DNA of 64,000 nucleotides from Reinekea blandensis MED297. GTDB taxonomy: Bacteria > Pseudomonadota > Gammaproteobacteria > Pseudomonadales > Natronospirillaceae. Of the stretch, positions 36,442 to 47,448 are shown piece by piece (position 1 is the stretch's first letter; the number at the start of each line of letters is the position of its first letter). The stretch lies in contig NZ_CH724149.1 in the NCBI RefSeq assembly GCF_000153185.1, forward strand, positions 671,661 to 735,660, written 5' to 3'. Both the position numbers and the translations under genes were made by a program. A model generated the notes under the pieces. The model searched no databases and was not told the origin of the DNA. It saw only the letters and a list, made by a program, of their open reading frames with translations.

Positions 36442-37406
36442 TGAGTTCTGACAAACCGACGGCCGTGTTTCTGATGGGACCGACGGCCGCGGGAAAAACC
36501 GATCTGGCTATTGAGCTGGTCGAGCAGGGCGGTTGTGAAATCATTTCCGTCGATTCTGCCCAGGTTTACCGGGATATGGACATCGGAACGGCCAAACCGG
36601 ATGCCGAGACGCTGCGCCGAGCCCCTCATCATTTAATCGATCTGCTTGACCCGGCCGAGAGTTACTCAGCGGTTCAGTTTCGTCAGGATGCTCTGGCCAA
36701 AATGGCTGAGATTACCGCGCAGGGGCGGATTCCGTTATTGACCGGTGGAACTATGCTGTATTTTAAATCGCTGGTAGAGCCGATGTCCGATCTGCCTCCG
36801 GGGGACGACCGTGTGCGTGCAGAGTTGCAAAGCCAGCTGCAAGAACAAGGGCTGACAGGGCTGCTTGATGAGTTGTCCCGGGTCGACCCTGAGGCGTATG
36901 GCCGTATTGACCATCAGAATCCACAACGGGTACTGCGGGCGCTGGAAGTCTTTAAAATTACCGGTCGACCCATCTCTTCTTTTTGGGCGGAAGGCGTTCA
37001 TGATGGGCGAGGGCGGTTATCAGCCGAGGCTGCATCTCAGTTCCCTTATCGTCTGTTGCAGTACATCGTGATGCCACAGGATCGAACGGTATTGCACGAT
37101 CGCATTGCGCATCGGTTTCGTGGGATGCTTGAACTCGGGTTTCAAAACGAGGTGGAAGCCTTGTATCGGCGTGGCGACTTGCATCTGGATCTGCCCTCTA
37201 TGCGCAGTGTCGGTTACCGGCAGATGTGGCAGTATCTGGACGGGACGTTGGACTATGACAACATGGTTGAGCGCGGCATCATAGCCACGCGCCAGCTGGC
37301 TAAGCGGCAGTTGACCTGGCTGCGAGGCTGGCCAGATGCAACGGTTCTGGATACGTCGATTGAAAACAGCGTTCGATACGCAACTCAGGTCCGAGAACGT
37401 CTTTGA
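36441..37406 (+). CDS. miaA: tRNA dimethylallyltransferase
   Basis: This 321-residue enzyme adds the isopentenyl group to A37 of tRNAs reading UNN codons. The P-loop is [11 protein letters not shown], with [16 protein letters not shown] and the catalytic HHLIDLLDP region next. Further motifs are [10 protein letters not shown] and the C-terminal helix [18 protein letters not shown]-like region (here [19 protein letters not shown]). The ATG overlaps the mutL stop by one base (TAATG). Confidence 0.97.
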   Translation: MSSDKPTAVFLMGPTAAGKTDLAIELVEQGGCEIISVDSAQVYRDMDIGTAKPDAETLRRAPHHLIDLLDPAESYSAVQFRQDALAKMAEITAQGRIPLLTGGTMLYFKSLVEPMSDLPPGDDRVRAELQSQLQEQGLTGLLDELSRVDPEAYGRIDHQNPQRVLRALEVFKITGRPISSFWAEGVHDGRGRLSAEAASQFPYRLLQYIVMPQDRTVLHDRIAHRFRGMLELGFQNEVEALYRRGDLHLDLPSMRSVGYRQMWQYLDGTLDYDNMVERGIIATRQLAKRQLTWLRGWPDATVLDTSIENSVRYATQVRERL

Positions 37407-37626
37407 GTGTCAGTACGTAAAAAGTGTCCTCAAATGATAAATAATTCAGAGCCCCCATCCACAACGTGTTGAAAATCAACTAGAATTCGTTCTGTTAGAT
37501 TTTGAATGCGGCTCGTCCAGACTTTTTGTGACTCGATATCAGCTCGGCTGATGGTGAGCACGCTGGAGCATTCGTTCACAGGGCTTGTTTTTCGAGCCTC
37601 CCGGCTTTTTCGGGGAAGACGTTTGA

Positions 37627-37962
<336 letters not shown>

Positions 37963-37995
37963 TTCGTCAGAGTTTCGGACAGACCTTTTCTCTTA

Positions 37996-38012
37996 GCCCG
38001 GCAAAGCCGGGC
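37996..38012 (+). other. Perfect 7-bp hairpin between hfq and hflX
   Basis: GCCCGGC, AAA, GCCGGGC forms a strong stem with no U-run after it. It ends four bases before the GGAG ribosome-binding site of hflX (38016-38019), so it may attenuate transcription or modulate hflX translation. Confidence 0.5.
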
Positions 38013-38026
38013 ATCGGAGTATGTGA

Positions 38027-39337
38027 TTGTTTTTTGAACGCGTAGAAGGCGGTAATCGGGCAATTCTGATTCACGTAGACTTTCCGGAATCTGACCATCG
38101 GGAAGATCCGGCTGAATTCGAAGAGCTTGTCGTCTCGGCGGGGGCTGATCCCGCCACCTTTATCAAAGCCTCCAGAACCACCCCTCATCCGAAATATTTT
38201 GTCGGCACCGGTAAGATGGAAGAAATTCGTCAGGCCGTAAAAACATACGAAGCTGATGTAGTTCTGTTTAACCATGCTCTGAGTCCATCTCAGGAACGCA
38301 ACATCGAAGCCGGCATTGAATGTCGGGTATTGGATCGAACCGGTTTGATTCTGGATATTTTCGCCCAACGGGCCCGAACGCATGAAGGGAAGTTGCAGGT
38401 GGAGTTAGCCCAGTTGCAATATCAGAGTACCCGACTGGTTCGGGGGTGGACTCACCTTGAGCGACAAAAAGGTGGGATCGGCTTGCGAGGTCCGGGTGAA
38501 ACACAGCTGGAAACCGACCGCCGATTACTGAGGGCTCGGATTTCAACGATTCATAAAAAGCTGAATAAAGTTGAAAAACAGCGTAACCAATCCCGACGCG
38601 CCCGTGACCGATCAGACACGCCAACCGTGTCTTTAGTCGGTTACACTAATGCCGGTAAATCCACCCTGTTTAACTATCTGACGGACAGCGGTGTGTATGC
38701 GGCCGATCAACTGTTTGCTACGCTGGATCCGACGCTGCGTCGATTGGCGATCCCCGATATGGGTGACATCGTTTTGGCCGATACTGTTGGATTTATCCGT
38801 CACCTCCCCCATAAACTGGTGGAGGCATTTAAAGCGACGTTGCAGGAAACGGCTGAAGCGGACTTGCTCTTACATGTTGTTGACTGTGCGGACGAAGATC
38901 GCCTTGGTAATATCGAGCAGGTTGAAAACGTGTTGGATGAAATCGGTTCGAGCGACATCCCCCGTCTGGAAGTCTTTAACAAGATCGACTTGCTGGACGA
39001 CTTCGAACCGGCCATTGAGCGAAATGACGAAGGCATCCCGGTGAGAGTTTGGGTGTCGGCCAAAACCGGTCAGGGCGCCGCCTTGATTCTGGCAGCCCTG
39101 ACTGAGCTGCTTGGTGACGAGGTGATCTCTAAGAGCATTTCGTTGTCGCCAGCAGAATCAGGGCTTCGGGCCGCGCTTTACGAGCAGAATGCGGTGTTGT
39201 CAGAGAACTACGATGAGCACGGACACGTAGAATTAGAGATCCGGATGCAGAAAAAGGATTTCAAACAGTTGCTCAAGCGTTTTAATCTACCGCAAGAGCG
39301 GTTTGGCGTGGCCCGGACAAAAGAATTTTTTGAATGA
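38027..39337 (+). CDS. hflX: GTPase HflX
   Basis: This is a 436-residue ribosome-splitting GTPase. It starts at TTG, with GGAG seven bases before; translation from it begins with FFERVEGGNRAILIHVDF, as in the family. The N-terminal HflX domain (KYFVGTGKMEEI, GWTHLERQKGGIGLRGPGE) precedes the G domain with P-loop GYTNAGKST, FATLDPTLRR, DTVGFI and NKID. It rescues stalled ribosomes under heat stress. It forms a cluster with hflK and hflC, but those two function as a separate protease-regulating complex. Confidence 0.96.
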   Translation: MFFERVEGGNRAILIHVDFPESDHREDPAEFEELVVSAGADPATFIKASRTTPHPKYFVGTGKMEEIRQAVKTYEADVVLFNHALSPSQERNIEAGIECRVLDRTGLILDIFAQRARTHEGKLQVELAQLQYQSTRLVRGWTHLERQKGGIGLRGPGETQLETDRRLLRARISTIHKKLNKVEKQRNQSRRARDRSDTPTVSLVGYTNAGKSTLFNYLTDSGVYAADQLFATLDPTLRRLAIPDMGDIVLADTVGFIRHLPHKLVEAFKATLQETAEADLLLHVVDCADEDRLGNIEQVENVLDEIGSSDIPRLEVFNKIDLLDDFEPAIERNDEGIPVRVWVSAKTGQGAALILAALTELLGDEVISKSISLSPAESGLRAALYEQNAVLSENYDEHGHVELEIRMQKKDFKQLLKRFNLPQERFGVARTKEFFE

Positions 39338-39388
39338 TATCGGCATTGGTTCCGGTACAAGTACTTAAAATAACTAATGGAGTTAACC

Positions 39389-40564
39389 ATGGCGTGGAAC
39401 GAACCACCGGGTGGGAATAACGATCAAGATCCCTGGGGCAATCGCAACCGGGGTCGCAACAATGACGGTCCACCGGATTTAGATGATCTGTTTAAGCAGC
39501 TTAATGGCAAGCTGGGTAAATGGTTGGGCGGCGGCAATAAGAAAGGCGGCGGTAATAACTCTTCCGGTTCCGGAGGCAATTTTGCGTCGTTGATTGCGCT
39601 TGTGTTGGTCGCACTGGTGGCCTTCACCATTTACAACTCAGCTTACACCGTGGATGAATCAGAACGGGCCGTGGTATTGCGTCTCGGCGAGTTCCATTCG
39701 ATCTCACCACCGGGTCTGCATTTGAAGATACCATTTGTTGATCAGATTGCTGACAAGATTAATGTCACACAGGTGCGAGAGTACAGCTTGAGCACAGCGA
39801 TGCTGACGGCGGATGAAAATATCGTCGAAGTTTCGATGACGGTGGAATATCGTGCGGCGGATGCTCGTTCGTATGTTCTTAATGTTCGTGATCCTCAATC
39901 CACCATTGCTCACGCTGCTGAGTCAGCGCTTCGACACGTGGTAGGGTCTGCTCGTTTGGAACAGGTTCTGACGAATGGACGTGACCAGGTTCAGGCATTG
40001 GTTAAAGAGCGTCTTCAGAACTATCTCGATACCTATGATGTGGGTATTCGTCTCGATCAGTTAAAAGTAACCGATGCACTGCCGCCAACCGCGGTCCAGG
40101 ATGCGTTCGATGACGTGATTAAGGCCCGTGAGGACCAGCAGCGTCTGGTCAATGAAGCTCAGGCTTATTCGAACCAGATTGTTCCGGTCGCGCAAGGTCA
40201 GGCTGAACGACAGCTCGCGGAAGCGGAAGCTTACCGGCAGGAGGTCGTTGCTAAGGCGACGGGTGAATCGAACCGATTCCTTGCTTTGTTAGAGGAGTAC
40301 GACAAAGCCCCTGAAATTACCCGTCAGCGTCTGTATTTGGATACGCTGCAGGAAATCTACAGCAACAGCTCTAAAGTCCTGATGGACGTTGAAGGTGGAA
40401 ACAACATGATGTATCTGCCGCTGGATCAGTTGCGACGTAACGGCTCTCAGACACTGAATGAGCTTGCGAACGGTGAGATCGATGTCAATAACCTGACTCA
40501 ATCTGAAGTCAGCAACCTGACTGATCAGATTATCAATGAAATCAACCGTCGTAATAATCGATAA
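39389..40564 (+). CDS. hflK: FtsH protease modulator HflK
   Basis: From ATG 39389 (GGAG seven bases upstream) this is a 391-residue SPFH/prohibitin protein. A Gly/Asn/Pro-rich cytoplasmic start (about 1-60, GGGNKKGGGNNSSGSGG) precedes one membrane helix (about 68-85) and the periplasmic band-7 domain (about 90-260), followed by coiled coil (Gln/Ala/Glu-rich) and a polar tail. With HflC it forms a large cage around FtsH. The frame-extended start at 39377 adds four residues. Confidence 0.95.
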   Translation: MAWNEPPGGNNDQDPWGNRNRGRNNDGPPDLDDLFKQLNGKLGKWLGGGNKKGGGNNSSGSGGNFASLIALVLVALVAFTIYNSAYTVDESERAVVLRLGEFHSISPPGLHLKIPFVDQIADKINVTQVREYSLSTAMLTADENIVEVSMTVEYRAADARSYVLNVRDPQSTIAHAAESALRHVVGSARLEQVLTNGRDQVQALVKERLQNYLDTYDVGIRLDQLKVTDALPPTAVQDAFDDVIKAREDQQRLVNEAQAYSNQIVPVAQGQAERQLAEAEAYRQEVVAKATGESNRFLALLEEYDKAPEITRQRLYLDTLQEIYSNSSKVLMDVEGGNNMMYLPLDQLRRNGSQTLNELANGEIDVNNLTQSEVSNLTDQIINEINRRNNR

Positions 40565-40575
40565 GGAGCCAAGTG

Positions 40576-41505
40576 ATGACAGGTAAAAGCAGCTTTTTCA
40601 CCGTAGTCGCAGCCTTATTGATTTTGGTTGCTTACACATCTCTCTATATCGTCGATGAGCGTCAAACCGCGATCAAACTGCGCTTTGGTGAAGTTGTTCA
40701 AGGCGATATCGAGCCAGGTCTGCACGCACGTATTCCGTTTGTACACACGGTTAAGAAGTTCGATAAGCGGCTGATTACATTGGATAGTCAGGCTGAACGT
40801 TTTCTGACCAATGAGCAAAAGAGTTTGGAAGTGGACTCCTATGTTCAGTGGCGCATAGCCGATACGCTGACGTTCTACACGGCGAACAGTGGTGGCGATT
40901 TCTTCGTCGCGAACCAGATTCTGGGTTCGCGGGTGAACGCCGCGCTGCGTGATGCCTTCGGTGACAAGCCGTTGCGTGAAGTCGTGACCGGCCTCAAAGA
41001 TGATCAGCCATTGCCGGAAGGCAATATCATTGATTCCGACAAAGGTGAGCGTGATAACCTGATGGAAGAGGTTTTGCGCCGAGTTAATTCGGTTGCGACC
41101 GACGAGTTGGGTATTGAAGTGGTCGATATCCGCGTAAAAGCAATCGATTTGCCACCGGAAGTGTCCAGTGACGTGTTCCGTCGGATGCGATCAGAGCGTG
41201 AACAGTTGGCGCGGAGTTTCCGTTCCGAAGGTCAACGCCAGGCTGAGATCATTCGAGCCAATGCGGATCAGACCAAGACCATTACGCTGGCCAATGCTTA
41301 TCGGGATTCCGAGGTCATTCGCGGTTCCGGTGACGCCGAATCGGCGGCCATTTACGCTGAAGCTTTTCAGCAGGATGCCGATTTCTATGCGTTCTACCGC
41401 AGTTTGAACGCCTATCGTAATTCCTTCACTGGTGATGGCGATATGCTGATTCTTGAGCCGGACAGCGATTTCTTCCGGTTCCTGAACAACCAGAACGGCA
41501 ATTAA
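40576..41505 (+). CDS. hflC: FtsH protease modulator HflC
   Basis: This is a 309-residue partner of HflK with an N-terminal membrane helix (FFTVVAALLILVAYTSLYIV), a band-7/SPFH domain beginning DERQTAIKLRFGEV, and the conserved RMRSEREQLARSFRSEGQ segment. The ATG at 40576 is seven bases after an AAGGAG site; a GTG at 40573 is the alternative. It is 11 bp after hflK, and the operon ends at the terminator at 41553-41577. Confidence 0.96.
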   Translation: MTGKSSFFTVVAALLILVAYTSLYIVDERQTAIKLRFGEVVQGDIEPGLHARIPFVHTVKKFDKRLITLDSQAERFLTNEQKSLEVDSYVQWRIADTLTFYTANSGGDFFVANQILGSRVNAALRDAFGDKPLREVVTGLKDDQPLPEGNIIDSDKGERDNLMEEVLRRVNSVATDELGIEVVDIRVKAIDLPPEVSSDVFRRMRSEREQLARSFRSEGQRQAEIIRANADQTKTITLANAYRDSEVIRGSGDAESAAIYAEAFQQDADFYAFYRSLNAYRNSFTGDGDMLILEPDSDFFRFLNNQNGN

Positions 41506-41516
41506 GCAAAAATACC

Positions 41517-41546
41517 TTGGGCGTTTTCTCAGCCCATGTGTATAAT
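41517..41546 (+). promoter_or_regulatory. Candidate hisZ-purA promoter
   Basis: TTGGGC (41517-41522), an 18-bp spacer and a perfect TATAAT (41541-41546). The predicted start near 41553 coincides with the first base of the hflC terminator stem. Confidence 0.55.
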
Positions 41547-41552
41547 CCATCA

Positions 41553-41577
41553 ACCGGGCCGAACGCCCGGTTTTTTT
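41553..41577 (+). terminator. Intrinsic terminator of the hflKC operon
   Basis: ACCGGGC pairs with GCCCGGT around CGAAC, followed by a run of seven T. It should end hflXKC transcripts, leaving hisZ to its own promoter. Confidence 0.85.
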
Positions 41578-41614
41578 GTGCCCTGAGAAATGACAAAACG
41601 GGATACGACACCGC

Positions 41615-44106
<2,492 letters not shown>

Positions 44107-44119
44107 CCCTTTTCAAATC

Positions 44120-44150
44120 CAGGTCTGTGCTGTATAACGGCGCAGACCTG
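44120..44150 (+). other. Strong hairpin between purA and rnr
   Basis: CAGGTCTGTGC pairs with GCGCAGACCTG (one U-G pair) around a 9-nt loop. No U-run follows, so it is a doubtful terminator. It could stabilise the purA mRNA 3' end. Confidence 0.5.
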
Positions 44151-44241
44151 TCTCCGGGCGTTCTGCCCCGTTCAGTAACATTCAGGATTCCGGCTTTAAT
44201 AACATACAAGCCTCTTTACGCCTCATTTCCGGGCAGGCCTG

Positions 44242-44269
44242 CTGAATTCTTCTGTACACTCGCTATACT
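44242..44269 (+). promoter_or_regulatory. Candidate rnr promoter
   Basis: TATACT (44264-44269) with a weak CTGAAT at 44242-44247 (16-bp spacer) lies 26 bp before the rnr ATG. The intervening sequence has no clear ribosome-binding site. Confidence 0.35.
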
Positions 44270-44295
44270 GCGGGAACGTACAATAACAACGAAAT

Positions 44296-46653
44296 ATGGA
44301 TATTGTGAAAAAACCGAATAAATCTAAAGACCCGCATCTCAGTCGGGAAGCCGCCAAATACGATAACCCAATCCCCAGTCGGGAATTTATCTCTGAGCAT
44401 CTTGAAAAACGCAGTGGCCCGGCCACCCATCCAGAACTCTGTGATGAGTTGGGACTGACCCACGACGATGACATCGAAGCATTGCGTCGCCGGTTAATCG
44501 CGATGGTCCGGGACGGTCAGTTGCTGTGTTCGCGACGTGGCGCCTTTGGTCTGATCGACAAAATGGATCTGGTACGCGGCCGGGTTCAGGGGCACCCCGA
44601 TGGTTATGGCTTTCTGATCCCGGATTTGGGTGGTCAGGATTACCTGCTGAATCATCGCCAAATGAACTGTTGTTTCGACGGGGACATCGTCCTGGCACGT
44701 AAAGGCCGGCGGGATCACCGTGGTCGTACCGAAGCGATCATAACTGAAGTTCTGGAACGTAATACGGTTGAGCTGGTTGGCCGTTTTCATTGGGACGGCA
44801 GCTTTGGTGTCGTTCACCCGGAAAATAAACGAATCGCACACGATGTGCTGATTCCCCCTAAAAACGCAGCCGGCGCGGAAGATGGCGACATTGTTGTCGT
44901 TGAGATTCTGGAACAGCCTCAGTTCCGTAAGCAGCCGATAGGCAAAGTTCTGCAGGTCTTAGGTGCTCATATGGCGCCCGGTATGGAAATCGATATCGCT
45001 CTGCGGACTTATGATATCCCTCATACCTGGCCTTTCGAAGTGGAAGAGCAGATTGTCGGCTTTTCGGATCAGGTCGAAGAGGCTGATAAAGCGAACCGAG
45101 TCGATTTGCGAGACAAACCTTTTGTCACTATTGATGGAGAGGACGCCCGCGATTTTGACGATGCGGTGTTTGCTCAGAAGATGGTCAATGGGGGAGTGCG
45201 ACTCTATGTTGCCATCGCAGATGTTTCCCATTACGTGCCGGTCGACTCACCGTTGGATCATGAAGCACGCTCAAGGGGAACGTCCGTTTATTTTCCGGAG
45301 CAGGTGATTCCAATGCTGCCGGAAGTGCTTTCTAACGGCCTTTGTTCGTTGAATCCTCAAACCGACCGCCTGGCCCTGGTCTGTGAAATGGAAGTCAGCT
45401 CGAGTGGTGAAGTGAACAAGTTTCGCTTTATGGAGGGACTGATTCACTCACATGCGCGGCTCACTTACACCCAGGTGGGTGAGTATTTGGAAGCCGAAAA
45501 GAAAGTCGACCGGAAACCCTTTATTGAGGCCTATGGCAAAGAGGTCGCGCGCAATATCGATATGCTCCATGAGCTGTATCGTCGTTTTCGTATTGCCCGG
45601 ACAAAACGTGGGGCGATTGAGTATGAAACACGGGAAGCGCGCATCATTTTCAATGAAGATCGTAAAATTGAGCGGATTGTTGCTACTGAACGCAACGATG
45701 CGCATCGCCTGATTGAAGAATGTATGTTGGCCGCAAACGTCAGCGCGGCTACGTTGCTGGAGACGCTGAAGATCCCGTGTTTGTATCGGGTTCATGATGC
45801 GCCTTCGTTTGAACGCCTGGAAAACCTGCGCGAGTACATGGGCGAGCAGGGGTTGGCTCTGGGCGGTGGTTTGAAACCCAAGGCGTCCGATTATCAGACA
45901 CTGTTGAGTCAGATTTCCGGTCGTGAAGACTTTCAGTTGTTACAGACGGTTATGTTGCGTTCCATGGCACAGGCCGTCTACCAACCGGATAACATTGGTC
46001 ACTTTGGTCTGGCCTTCGACCGCTACGCACATTTTACGTCGCCGATTCGACGCTATCCGGATCTGTTGGTGCATCGAGCCATCCGTTCCGTGATCCGCGA
46101 CCGTCGTCGTACCTCGTTGGTAAAACGGGTGAAGGGCGCCCCCGAATTGCCGAAGTCGCAGATTTATCCCTATGACGAAAAAGCCATGTTCGAGTTGGGT
46201 GAACATTGCTCCATGACCGAACGCCGGGCAGACGAAGCCACCTGGGATGTGATGGCTTGGTTGAAATGCGAATACATGAGTGACCACATCGGAGAAGAGT
46301 TTAACGGTACGATCTCGTCGGTCACCAATTTTGGTTTGTTTGTTCAGCTTGATGATGTGTACGTCGATGGTCTGGTACATATTTCCAGCCTTCAGTCAGA
46401 CTATTACCAGTATCAGGCGTCGGCTCATCGTCTGGTGGGCGATCGAACCCGTATTACCTACTCTTTGGGCGATAAGCTGAAAGTCAAAGTGGTTCGAGTC
46501 AGTTTGGACGAGCGGAAGATCGACTTTGAACTGGCCGACAATGACATCGTCAAGCCAAGCCGAAACCGACGTAAGGCCAAAAACAGCCAAGGGTCGCACA
46601 AGGGCAAAAAGAAAAATCCGGCTAAGAACAACCGGAAATCGAAAAAGCATTAA
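44296..46653 (+). CDS. rnr: Ribonuclease R
   Basis: This 785-residue 3'-5' exoribonuclease can digest structured RNA. An N-terminal winged-helix segment (about 25-75, HPELCDELGLTHDDDIEAL) precedes cold-shock domains, then the RNB catalytic core with DGEDARDFDDAVF (the four Asp metal ligands), an S1 domain (about 660-745, FNGTISSVTNFGLFVQLDD) and a very Lys/Asn-rich basic tail (745-785). The tail is typical of RNase R and aids RNA binding. Confidence 0.97.
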   Translation: MDIVKKPNKSKDPHLSREAAKYDNPIPSREFISEHLEKRSGPATHPELCDELGLTHDDDIEALRRRLIAMVRDGQLLCSRRGAFGLIDKMDLVRGRVQGHPDGYGFLIPDLGGQDYLLNHRQMNCCFDGDIVLARKGRRDHRGRTEAIITEVLERNTVELVGRFHWDGSFGVVHPENKRIAHDVLIPPKNAAGAEDGDIVVVEILEQPQFRKQPIGKVLQVLGAHMAPGMEIDIALRTYDIPHTWPFEVEEQIVGFSDQVEEADKANRVDLRDKPFVTIDGEDARDFDDAVFAQKMVNGGVRLYVAIADVSHYVPVDSPLDHEARSRGTSVYFPEQVIPMLPEVLSNGLCSLNPQTDRLALVCEMEVSSSGEVNKFRFMEGLIHSHARLTYTQVGEYLEAEKKVDRKPFIEAYGKEVARNIDMLHELYRRFRIARTKRGAIEYETREARIIFNEDRKIERIVATERNDAHRLIEECMLAANVSAATLLETLKIPCLYRVHDAPSFERLENLREYMGEQGLALGGGLKPKASDYQTLLSQISGREDFQLLQTVMLRSMAQAVYQPDNIGHFGLAFDRYAHFTSPIRRYPDLLVHRAIRSVIRDRRRTSLVKRVKGAPELPKSQIYPYDEKAMFELGEHCSMTERRADEATWDVMAWLKCEYMSDHIGEEFNGTISSVTNFGLFVQLDDVYVDGLVHISSLQSDYYQYQASAHRLVGDRTRITYSLGDKLKVKVVRVSLDERKIDFELADNDIVKPSRNRRKAKNSQGSHKGKKKNPAKNNRKSKKH

Positions 46654-46689
46654 ACCGGCCGGCTCGGCCGAAGGTTTGTGGAGTAAATT

Positions 46690-47448
46690 TTGTCTGAATC
46701 ATTATGGATTTACGGTCTACACGCGGTGTTCTCTGCGTTAGATAACCACCCTGAACGCGTCAAAGAGGTGCTCCTGTTGAAAGGACGCGATGACGCGCGG
46801 ATGAAAAAACTGCTCGATCAGGTCACTGAGGTCGGAGTTCGCTATCGGCTGGTGTCCCGAGATGATTTTGATCGAACCTTGCATAAACAGCAGTTAAAAG
46901 ACATTCGCCATCAGGGTGTTTTGGCGTTAACGACGGCAGCGCCGGTGTTGAAAGAAAATGACTTAGAAGCCCTGCTCGATAACCTGGAAGAGCCGCCATT
47001 GCTGTTGGTGCTCGATGGCGTGACGGACCCGCATAACATCGGCGCCTGTTTGCGCACCTGTGACGCCGCCGGTGCCCATGGACTGATTGTACCAAAAGAC
47101 AAGTCCGCCACCTTAACCGCGACCGCCGTCAAAATCGCCAGTGGCGCAACCGATACCGTTCCGTTTTTTGCAGTTACCAACCTGGCCAGAACTCTGGAAG
47201 AGTTGAAACAGCGAGGAATATGGGTTTATGGCACCGCCGGTGAGGCCAGTTCTGAGATTTATCAGAACCGTTTGCAAGGTCCGATCGCTCTCGTCATGGG
47301 GGCCGAAGGCAAGGGGTTACGCCGATTGACGCGCGAGGTTTGCGACGAGTTGATCCATATTCCCATGGCCGGTGATGTCAGCAGTCTCAATGTTTCGGTT
47401 GCCGCCGGCGTTTGTCTGTTTGAAGTTGTACGGCAACGGCGCAGTTAA
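46690..47448 (+). CDS. rlmB: 23S rRNA (guanosine-2'-O)-methyltransferase RlmB
   Basis: This 252-residue SPOUT enzyme methylates G2251 of 23S rRNA. It starts at TTG with GTGGAG upstream; no alternative start is closer. The N-terminal L30e-like region (SLWIYGLHAVFSALDNHPE) is followed by the knotted domain with GVTDPHNIGACLRTCDAAG, IALVMGAEGKGLRRL and PMAGDVSSLNVSVAAGVCLF. It is 36 bp after rnr, the usual pairing. Its stop shares a TTAATTAA palindrome with the stop of the convergent batD. Confidence 0.95.
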   Translation: MSESLWIYGLHAVFSALDNHPERVKEVLLLKGRDDARMKKLLDQVTEVGVRYRLVSRDDFDRTLHKQQLKDIRHQGVLALTTAAPVLKENDLEALLDNLEEPPLLLVLDGVTDPHNIGACLRTCDAAGAHGLIVPKDKSATLTATAVKIASGATDTVPFFAVTNLARTLEELKQRGIWVYGTAGEASSEIYQNRLQGPIALVMGAEGKGLRRLTREVCDELIHIPMAGDVSSLNVSVAAGVCLFEVVRQRRS

